This document shows positions 16,662 to 23,817 of a DNA stretch of 23,817 nt, piece by piece. The first letter of the stretch is position 1, and the number at the start of each line of letters is the position of its first letter. The notes below the pieces were generated by a model. It made no database searches, was not told the origin of the DNA, and saw only the letters and a program-made list of their open reading frames with translations. The position numbers and the translations under genes were made by a program. The stretch comes from Streptococcus constellatus (GTDB taxonomy: Bacteria > Bacillota > Bacilli > Lactobacillales > Streptococcaceae). The stretch spans positions 1-23,817 of the forward strand of contig NZ_CABHMZ010000033.1 of NCBI RefSeq assembly GCF_902167705.1. The letters are read 5' to 3'.

Positions 16662-16740
16662 AGTATAACGTAAAATCCTTATATAATCCAATACCTCTTT
16701 TCTATCCATACTATGCCTAAAAGGCATTTTGTGCTATACT
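16662..16740. promoter_or_regulatory. Divergent promoter region with LysR operator
   Basis: On the minus strand the hydrolase operon has -10 TATACT (16667-16662). On the plus strand lysR has -10 TATACT (16735-16740). Between them is the perfect palindrome ATGCCTAAAAGGCAT (16713-16727), with T-N11-A, centred about 65 bp upstream of the hydrolase start and overlapping the lysR -35 region. This is the standard LysR layout: activation of the divergent target and self-repression. Confidence 0.8.
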
Positions 16741-16769
16741 AGAAAAAACAGATTGAAAAAGGGGAGAAC

Positions 16770-17657
16770 ATGGATATTCGTGTACTCAATTATTTTGTCA
16801 CCATTGCTCAAGAAAAAAATATCACCCGAGCAGCAGAGAAACTCCTTATCACCCAGCCAACCCTATCCAGACAAATCAAAGATTTGGAAGAAGAACTTGG
16901 TGCAACACTCTTTCGCCGCAGTAGCCGCGAGCTCCAATTAACCGAGGAGGGGCAGTATCTCTACAATCGAGCCCAAGAAATCCTCAGCTTAGTTAATAAG
17001 ACTCAGGAAAATCTGACCCGCAAGGGAGAAATCGCTGGCGATCTTTATATCGGTGCCGCTGAAAGTGCTTCCTTGAAGCTCATTGCTCAAGCCTGCGAAA
17101 GCATGACTTCTCTCTATCCCCAAGTCCGTCTCCATTTTCGCTCAGGAAATGCCGATGCTGTTTTTGAGGGGTTGGATCAGGGAATTCTAGACTTTGGCAT
17201 CATCTTCGGTTCTTCTGTTCCCCAAAAATATCAAGCTCTAGAGCTGCCCCGCCAGGATCGCTGTTCTATCTTAGTCCCGCAGAATCATCCCTTGGCGAAC
17301 AAAAAGACAGTCAGTCTAGCTGATATAGCCACCTACCCTCTCATTGTTTCTGCTCAAAATGACCTAGACAGAAGCATCTTCAGCGAATTGGGAGACTACC
17401 GCATCGTCGCAACATACAATCTCCTCTATAATGCTGGGCTACTTGTCAAAGCCGGCGTTGGAATCGCTCTAGGATTAGACGGTATTTTACAAGATCCTGA
17501 GTTAGTCACCATTCCTCTAGATCATCAAGAAGAAAGCAATCTTTACCTCATCTGGAAAGCTCGATACGACCAAACCAGAACTCAACAATCTTTTATCGAA
17601 GAGGTCCAAGTGCAACTTGAAAAACAGAAATATGATAGAAAACAAAAAAGAGGCTAG
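16770..17657 (+). CDS. LysR-family transcriptional regulator
   Basis: A 295-residue LTTR. The N-terminal winged helix-turn-helix covers about residues 1-60 (MDIRVLNYFVTIAQEKNITRA, LLITQPTLSRQIKDLEEELG, LFRRSSRELQLTEEG). The effector-binding domain of periplasmic-binding-protein fold begins near 90 (GDLYIGAAESASLKLIA). The closest style is CynR/CysL-like regulators of this size; the effector is unknown. It is divergent from the hydrolase operon, with a shared operator. GGGGAG lies just before the ATG. A hairpin overlaps its stop, and strong terminators lie downstream. Confidence 0.93.
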   Translation: MDIRVLNYFVTIAQEKNITRAAEKLLITQPTLSRQIKDLEEELGATLFRRSSRELQLTEEGQYLYNRAQEILSLVNKTQENLTRKGEIAGDLYIGAAESASLKLIAQACESMTSLYPQVRLHFRSGNADAVFEGLDQGILDFGIIFGSSVPQKYQALELPRQDRCSILVPQNHPLANKKTVSLADIATYPLIVSAQNDLDRSIFSELGDYRIVATYNLLYNAGLLVKAGVGIALGLDGILQDPELVTIPLDHQEESNLYLIWKARYDQTRTQQSFIEEVQVQLEKQKYDRKQKRG

Positions 17658-17679
17658 GCAAAAAACTGTCCCAGCCTCT
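17649..17679 (+). terminator. Hairpin at the end of lysR
   Basis: AGAGGCT (17649-17655, including the last codons of lysR) pairs with AGCCTCT (17673-17679). It is followed by an AT-rich but not T-rich stretch, so it is probably a weak terminator or stabilising stem backed up by the 17929 hairpin. Confidence 0.45.
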
Positions 17680-17709
17680 ATTAGATTTAGTAATAAATGA
17701 ATAACGCAG

Positions 17710-17915
17710 CTTCAACAATTTAGTGAATTGTTGAAGGCGGGAAATCAGCTTTGCACAGCAAGCCACTATGATTGCTCAAAGCAGTGCTTTGAGGTGCAGA
17801 TAAAACTTGCGAAGCAAGTATCAAAGCTGTTCGCTTTTCCAGCTCGGAAGAGCACCTTTGGCGAAAACTTCGTTTTCTTCATCTGCAACCTTAAACAGCT
17901 TGATAGCTGTTTAAG
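17710..17915. repeat. Multi-hairpin intergenic element
   Basis: At least five perfect short inverted repeats lie in about 200 bp: CTTCAACAATT/AATTGTTGAAG (17710-17736, 11 bp), CAAAGC-agt-GCTTTG (17777-17791), ACTTGC-gaa-GCAAGT (17805-17819), GAAAAC-ttc-GTTTTC (17863-17877) and CTTAAACAGCT/AGCTGTTTAAG (17890-17915, 11 bp). TGCAGAT (17795-17801) also pairs with ATCTGCA (17881-17887), enclosing two of them. From memory the middle part has the same layout as a widespread intergenic repeat of S. pneumoniae/mitis, with different bases in the stems. No protein is convincing here. Confidence 0.6.
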
Positions 17916-17928
17916 CACCCTTGCGGGG

Positions 17929-17980
17929 GTGGGACAGAACTAAAAATGTTCGATTTTTAGTTCTGTCCCACTCCCTTTTT
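17929..17980 (+). terminator. Strong terminator, 19-bp perfect stem
   Basis: GTGGGACAGAACTAAAAAT (17929-17947) pairs perfectly with 17953-17971 around a 5-nt loop, followed by five T. It ends plus-strand transcription from lysR ahead of the convergent purA. Stems of the GGGACAGAA type are frequent between streptococcal genes. Confidence 0.85.
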
Positions 17981-18328
17981 ATTGATGAGAAAATAGAAAT
18001 AGCTTTTAAAGTCACTTAGACCTTCCCATGCAAACGTTCAATGATTGCAGCGACAATCGTTTTTACAGTTACTCCGTTCTTGGCTAATCTTTGACTACTT
18101 CTTCTGCTAATCCAAAGAGAGTCTCTGATGAGCATTATAAAGTAAATTGCTGCACTGAAGCCCTTGTAAAAATAAGCAGTCAAGAAAAAACTTAAACAGG
18201 TTTTCAATCAAATGCAGCTCAAAACAAGTCTAGAAATAGAACAGAGAACTTTAATACCAAAGATAAGCACAAAATGAAATATGTCTATGATAACAATACC
18301 AAACTGGTTTTACTTGATAATGGCATTC
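17981..18328. other. Spacer downstream of purA
   Basis: About 350 nt with no convincing gene. A minus-strand frame of 63 codons (18016-18207) ends in TIVAAIIERLHGKV but has no clear ribosome binding site and I recognise no family; it may be a gene remnant. No obvious terminator for purA is present, so purA transcripts may extend into the hairpin region. Confidence 0.4.
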
Positions 18329-19727
<1,399 letters not shown>

Positions 19728-19868
19728 GATAAGACTATCGCAGTTGTTTGCAAATGACGAAGCTTGAATACCTCTCTTTTGGAAAATTCTTATCCTATCT
19801 AAAATAGAATCGTTTTCTTTTAAAAAAGGTTCGGAAAACGTAGTAGAAATTTGTTTTCTGAGCATTTT

Positions 19869-19874
19869 TATAAT
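19869..19874 (+). promoter_or_regulatory. gshF promoter (-10 element)
   Basis: A perfect TATAAT about 37 nt upstream of the gshF ATG; the -35 is poor. It lies inside the longest open frame, which argues that the true start is the downstream ATG. Upstream, AAGGTTCGGAAAA (19826-19838) contains GTTCGG, the reverse of the PurR-box core CCGAAC, but it stands alone and is far from the purA start. Confidence 0.5.
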
Positions 19875-19910
19875 AGACTAAAAGTATTAGAAAACAAACA
19901 GGTATTTCCC

Positions 19911-22163
19911 ATGAACATCAATCACTTATTCGAAAAATTAGCAGCAGATGCACCTATTTTACAAGCTACTTTCGGGTTGGAAAGGGAGGGCTTGCGCGTC
20001 AATCAAGACGGAAAATTAGCGCAAACTCCTCATCCCCAAGCATTTGGCAACCGCAATTTTCACCCGACGATTCAGACCGATTTTAGTGAGCAGCAATTAG
20101 AACTCATCACCCCGATTGCAACTTCTACAAAAGAAGCAAGGCGTTTTCTCGCTGCTATTACCGATGTAGCTGGACGAACCATTTCCAAAAGCGAAGCAAT
20201 CTGGCCACTCTCTATGCCCCCAAAATTGTCGCCAGCAGAAATTCAAATCGCTCATTTAGAAAACGATTTTGAGCGTCATTATCGAGAAAGTTTAGCAAAA
20301 AAATATGGAAAAACGCTACAAGCTATCTCAGGCATTCACTACAATGTGGAATTGGGAGCCGACTTGATTCAAGCACTTTTCAAGGTCAGTGATTACCAAA
20401 ATATTCGTCTTTTTAAAAATGACCTCTATCTTAAATTGGCTCGAAACTTTTTACGTTTCCGCTGGTTTCTGACCTATTTATACGGGGCAGCACCAATTGC
20501 TGAAGAAGGTTTTTTGACAAGAAAGATTTCTCAGCCTGTACGCTCTATCCGCAATAGTGATTTGGGATATGTAAACGATAAAAAGATTCATATTTCCTAT
20601 GCTTCATTAGAGTCTTATGTGAACGATATAGAAAAATATGTGGCACAAGGTGATTTAATTGCCGAGAAAGAATGCTACACACCCGTCCGCTTCCGTGGGC
20701 AAAAAGAAAATCGGCGTTACCTGGAAAAAGGAATTACCTATTTGGAGTTCCGCTGCTTTGACCTCAATCCTTTTGAGGTGCTGGGAATTAGTCAGGAGAC
20801 CATGGACACAGTTCATCTCTTTTTGCTTGTCTTGCTCTGGCTAGATGATATAGCAGATCCTGATGAAATCCTAGAGCAAGCTCATGCTCTAAATGAAAAA
20901 ATCGCTCTTAGCCACCCCCTGACTCCTCTGCCTGTTGAAGCTGACAGCGATTTGCTCCTCGAAGCTATGCAAGCTGTCATCCACCAATTCGGATTAAGCT
21001 CCTATTATCAAGACCTGTTTCACCATGTAAAAAATACAGTTGCTGATCCCAGTCTAACCCTTTCCGCTCAGCTCTTGCCTTATATTTATAACCAATCCTT
21101 AGAAGCCTTTGGTTTGGAAAAAGCCAAAGAATACCACAACTACGCCTGGACTGCACCTTATGCACTGAAAGGCTACGAGAACATGGAACTTTCCACTCAA
21201 ATGCTGCTTTTTGATGCTATTCAAAAAGGGGTGCAAGTAGAAATATTGGACGAAAGTAACCAGTTTTTAAAGCTTCAACATAAAAATCATATTGAGTATG
21301 TTAAAAATAGCAATATGACCTCAAAGGACAACTATATCGTGCCTCTTGCGATGGCAAATAAGACAGTGACTAAGAAAATTTTATCTGCTGCTGGTTTTCC
21401 TGTTCCTGCTGGAGCTGAATTTTCCACTCTGGAAGAAGGAATAGCTTACTATCCCTTTATCAAAGATAAGCCGATTGTTGTCAAACCCAAATCCACCAAC
21501 TTCGGGTTAGGAATTTCTATTTTTCAAGTGCCTGCCAATCGAGACAGTTACCAAAAAGCATTGGAAATTGCCTTTTCAGAGGACAGCTCTGTCCTTGTCG
21601 AGGAATTTATCGCAGGAACCGAATATCGTTTCTTCGTCCTTGACGGCAAATGTGAGGCGGTGCTTCTGCGCTTAGCAGCCAACGTTGTAGGAGACGGTCG
21701 GCACACCATTCGAGAACTGGTAGCTTTTAAAAATACCAATCCCCTACGAGGGCGCGACCATCGCTCTCCACTGGAAATGATTGAGCTTGGTGAGATTGAG
21801 CTGCTCATGCTAGCCCAGCAAGGTTATAAAGCAGATGATGTCCTACCGCAAGGAATTCAAGTTTTTCTTCGCCGTAATTCTAATATTTCTACTGGTGGAG
21901 ACTCAGTAGATGTGACTGAAACCATGCACACCTCCTATAAGGAACTGGCAGCAGAAATGGCAACTGCTATGGGAGCTTGGGTCTGTGGTGTGGATTTAAT
22001 TATCCCAGATAGCACACTTCCAGCCAGCAAAAACGAGCCCCACTGCACCTGCATTGAGCTGAATTTCAATCCATCCATGTATATGCACACTTATTGCGCA
22101 GAAGGTCCCGGTCAAAGCACTACACCTAAAATTTTAGCTAAACTTTTCCCAGAAATCCATTAA
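19911..22163 (+). CDS. gshF: Bifunctional glutamate-cysteine ligase/glutathione synthetase
   Basis: GshF (GshAB) makes glutathione in two ATP-dependent steps on one polypeptide. The N-terminal part (to about residue 450) is a glutamate-cysteine ligase, with FGLEREGLRVN, FHPTIQTDFSEQQLELITP and YLEFRCFDLNPF. The C-terminal part (from about 480) is an ATP-grasp domain resembling D-Ala-D-Ala ligase and cyanophycin synthetase, with KPKSTNFGLGISIF, VLVEEFIAGTEYRFFVLDGK and CIELNFNPSMYM. The start is the ATG at 19911 (750 aa, the usual streptococcal length) with AGGT upstream; an ATG 20 codons earlier is upstream of the -10 box. Glutathione supports oxidative-stress resistance. Confidence 0.96.
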   Translation: MNINHLFEKLAADAPILQATFGLEREGLRVNQDGKLAQTPHPQAFGNRNFHPTIQTDFSEQQLELITPIATSTKEARRFLAAITDVAGRTISKSEAIWPLSMPPKLSPAEIQIAHLENDFERHYRESLAKKYGKTLQAISGIHYNVELGADLIQALFKVSDYQNIRLFKNDLYLKLARNFLRFRWFLTYLYGAAPIAEEGFLTRKISQPVRSIRNSDLGYVNDKKIHISYASLESYVNDIEKYVAQGDLIAEKECYTPVRFRGQKENRRYLEKGITYLEFRCFDLNPFEVLGISQETMDTVHLFLLVLLWLDDIADPDEILEQAHALNEKIALSHPLTPLPVEADSDLLLEAMQAVIHQFGLSSYYQDLFHHVKNTVADPSLTLSAQLLPYIYNQSLEAFGLEKAKEYHNYAWTAPYALKGYENMELSTQMLLFDAIQKGVQVEILDESNQFLKLQHKNHIEYVKNSNMTSKDNYIVPLAMANKTVTKKILSAAGFPVPAGAEFSTLEEGIAYYPFIKDKPIVVKPKSTNFGLGISIFQVPANRDSYQKALEIAFSEDSSVLVEEFIAGTEYRFFVLDGKCEAVLLRLAANVVGDGRHTIRELVAFKNTNPLRGRDHRSPLEMIELGEIELLMLAQQGYKADDVLPQGIQVFLRRNSNISTGGDSVDVTETMHTSYKELAAEMATAMGAWVCGVDLIIPDSTLPASKNEPHCTCIELNFNPSMYMHTYCAEGPGQSTTPKILAKLFPEIH

Positions 22164-22178
22164 ACTTCATTACATAGA

Positions 22179-22209
22179 AAAACGAGCAAAATAAACAGCT
22201 CGTTTTTTT
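22179..22209 (+). terminator. Bidirectional terminator between gshF and the arginase-family gene
   Basis: AACGAGC (22181-22187) pairs with GCTCGTT (22198-22204). Seven T follow on the plus strand and about five on the minus strand, so it can end both convergent transcripts. Confidence 0.85.
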
Positions 22210-22220
22210 ATGTATAACTT

Positions 22221-23081
22221 TCAATGAAAAATAGAAATGTTCGATAGTGCTTTTCTGAGATTAATAGCATCCCACGGTAAATGCTCTGCAATGGTCAATC
22301 CAACAAGATTTGTCTGCTGTTCCAAATCTTGAAAAACACGAACAACCTGATCCAGATATAATTCACCGACTGCCGCTGGAAAATCCTCCACCCGAGTCCC
22401 TGGTTCAGCGGGATAGATTGAGCGAAAATCCTTTGGAGTTAGGACATCCAAATCAAAGTGGACAGCAAGAAATTCAATATTTTCTTGTTCAATCCAATCT
22501 AGTAACGGCTGGCTATTGATTTGCAAATCTTCGGGTGTTGCATAGCGAATTCGGTGTCGATAAACTCCATCATCCAAAGGACGAAACTCTTTTTCAATCA
22601 GACCTGCATACATGAGCTTAGATGATGAGAGGGGATATGGTACCTGATTAACAAAAGAAGGAGCCCCTTCTCCAATGAGATTTCCCAAAACCATTTCATG
22701 CAAGTGGCTCGACTGCCCCACCTTTGCAATATCAGGATGAGCATCCAGCCAGAGAATTCCTAGATTTTCCCTATACCTATTAGCTAGGTAAGCAAAAGGA
22801 GCGAGTGAAACAGCACAATCTCCACCATAGGTGATTACTTTATCTGGATTCTTATCCTTCAAGAAATGACTAGCCGCCTGAGTCTGTTGCATCAAAGCGG
22901 CAAAATAATCAACCCCTTGCTCTGTTTGAAGTGGAGCATCAAAATCTTTAGAAACAGCAACTGTAACCATTTCAGCTACTTCTGAAGGGGGTGCAATCAT
23001 CGCTAGCAATTCAGCTCCCAACACATAATTAGGATTAACTCCACCTTGCCATTGGGGAAATAACATGCGTAAAGTTGCCAT
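22221..23081 (-). CDS. Arginase-family protein
   Basis: A ureohydrolase-fold protein of 286 aa, related to arginase, agmatinase and formiminoglutamase. Metal-site motifs are YGGDCAVS (about 85-92), WLDAHPDIAK (DAHPD at 113-117) and VHFDLDVLTP. Two departures from the classical enzymes stand out: GGDH is GGDC, replacing one Mn-binding His with Cys, and the last motif reads DLDVLTP rather than DxDxxDP. Activity and substrate are therefore uncertain. It starts 38 nt after the GNAT gene stop, with AAGGAG upstream, and is probably co-transcribed with it. Confidence 0.85.
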   Translation of the reverse strand: MATLRMLFPQWQGGVNPNYVLGAELLAMIAPPSEVAEMVTVAVSKDFDAPLQTEQGVDYFAALMQQTQAASHFLKDKNPDKVITYGGDCAVSLAPFAYLANRYRENLGILWLDAHPDIAKVGQSSHLHEMVLGNLIGEGAPSFVNQVPYPLSSSKLMYAGLIEKEFRPLDDGVYRHRIRYATPEDLQINSQPLLDWIEQENIEFLAVHFDLDVLTPKDFRSIYPAEPGTRVEDFPAAVGELYLDQVVRVFQDLEQQTNLVGLTIAEHLPWDAINLRKALSNISIFH

Positions 23082-23119
23082 AAAAGGCTCCTTTCTGTTT
23101 CACCTTAACGAAATATAAT

Positions 23120-23677
23120 CTACTCCCAGTCTCTTCCATGACCATGTTTGATTTCAAATTCAAAATAACCGTCTTCTTGGATTTTTTTGAGAATGTCACG
23201 ATAGGCTTCTTCATCAAAAAACGGCCCTTTATAAAGAATTTCAAAACTTAAACCGTCGTATTCTAAGTAGGCATGTGAAGAGCGAAAACCGTTTCGCTGA
23301 TAGAAATCCATACGGGCTTTTCGCTGTTCCAGATTATCACAAGGCTCGTCAAGGCGTTCTACCTCTAAAACCATGGTCCTTTGATAAAAATCCACCAACT
23401 TATCAATAATTTTGCCACCATAACCGTGACTGCGTAAATGAGGCATAATCGCAAAAAAGCTGATATAAAAGGCTCTTTCATTGTAAACTGAAAAGGCAAA
23501 ACCGACAAATTCGTCGCCATCATAAAAGGCAAAGAAATGGGAATATTCCCCATCTCCATAGCGCAGCAACTCTGATAGCGGTGCACGCTCTTCCTCAGGA
23601 AAGGCTTCTATATTCAATCGCTCTACTTTTTCTAAATCTGGAAATTCAGCTGTAATAATTTGACTAGTTAAGGACAT
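23120..23677 (-). CDS. GNAT-family N-acetyltransferase
   Basis: A 185-residue acetyl-CoA-dependent acetyltransferase. Typical GNAT strands are visible in FFAFYDGDEFVGFAFSVYNERAFYISFFAI, followed by the acetyl-CoA loop MPHLRSHGYGGKIID (R/Q-x-x-G-x-G/A pattern) and the C-terminal LEVERLD, with DFYQRNGFRSS. The substrate is unknown. GAGG lies before the ATG. Only 31 nt separate its start from the right-hand IS end, so its native promoter has probably been displaced. Confidence 0.88.
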   Translation of the reverse strand: MSLTSQIITAEFPDLEKVERLNIEAFPEEERAPLSELLRYGDGEYSHFFAFYDGDEFVGFAFSVYNERAFYISFFAIMPHLRSHGYGGKIIDKLVDFYQRTMVLEVERLDEPCDNLEQRKARMDFYQRNGFRSSHAYLEYDGLSFEILYKGPFFDEEAYRDILKKIQEDGYFEFEIKHGHGRDWE

Positions 23678-23708
23678 AGCTTTCCTCTTTCTAACTCGTT
23701 TTTCTTTT

Positions 23709-23817
23709 GATAAATTGTAAAATATAGTTCAACAAAAAAACTCATAGCGTTTCATTGGTGTAAACTGTAAGTAACCACACAAACAGAACCCGAGGAAAAA
23801 CTATGAGCTACTCCCAT
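23709..23817 (+). mobile_element. Right-hand IS end with start of a transposase gene
   Basis: An exact inverted copy of 1-109. GAGG (23792-23795) precedes an ATG at 23803 that opens MSYSH and runs off the window. CTCATAG (23741-23747) is the complement of CTATGAG (23801-23807), which contains the start codon, so an RNA entering from outside the element could hide the start in a 7-bp stem. The transposase reads outward, away from the GNAT gene. An IS30-family origin is a guess from the five residues. Confidence 0.7.

Noticed and set aside
17710..17980. CRISPR array
   Set aside because: The repeats are inverted, short and all different; there are no regular direct repeats or spacers.
18016..18207. 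63-codon minus-strand frame after purA
   Set aside because: No clear ribosome binding site or recognisable family; kept only as a remark in the spacer entry.
19826..19838. PurR box upstream of purA
   Set aside because: It has the CCGAAC core but is single and about 140 bp from the purA start, not the usual place; a chance match is likely.

Overview
This is low-GC Firmicutes DNA, almost certainly a Streptococcus. The evidence is the rnpA-yidC-jag cluster, a separate rpmH (L34) downstream of jag, small SRP RNA next to tadA, a fused glutathione synthetase (GshF), purA, pgi, glpK, and short streptococcal terminators and extended -10 promoters. A viridans or anginosus-group species is a guess only. 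Nearly all genes lie on the minus strand; lysR and gshF are the exceptions.

The two ends are the same 109 bp in opposite orientation (1-109 and 23709-23817). Each copy carries a ribosome binding site and the first five codons of a gene reading out of the window. They look like the left end of one insertion sequence (possibly IS30-like), so the window is probably a contig lying between two outward-facing IS copies. The contents are mostly core genes, so this is not a classical composite transposon.

1-1380 is the most unusual part: a retron. A retron-type reverse transcriptase with NAxxH, YADD and VTG motifs is preceded by a structured 194-nt region closed by a perfect 9-bp inverted repeat, as expected for msr-msd a1/a2. 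The IS has cut off the C-terminus of the RT. The protein resembles the Ec67-type RT-TOPRIM fusions, so the lost part is probably the effector domain. Next to it is a tatD-rnmV-SDR operon.

3691-7020 holds rpmH, a conserved protein of unknown function, jag/khpB, yidC and rnpA (ribosome, RNase P and membrane insertion). 7020-11780 holds glpK (cre-like site, HPr-target His232), pgi, the SRP RNA, a small membrane protein and tadA. 11780-13300 has a long AT-rich spacer with a possible 22-codon ORF, then an RbsD/FucU-like gene coupled to a sugar O-acetyltransferase gene.

13440-17660 looks like one accessory regulon: two alpha/beta hydrolases, a left-handed beta-helix acetyltransferase, a cyclophilin-like lipoprotein and a divergent LysR regulator. 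The two hydrolase promoters carry near-identical T-N11-A palindromes at exactly the same distance from their -10 boxes, so the regulator probably controls both units and itself.

17640-18328 is non-coding and packed with hairpins, ending in a 19-bp-stem terminator. Then come purA with a structured leader, the divergent gshF, and a GNAT-arginase-family operon whose upstream region is interrupted by the right-hand IS end.
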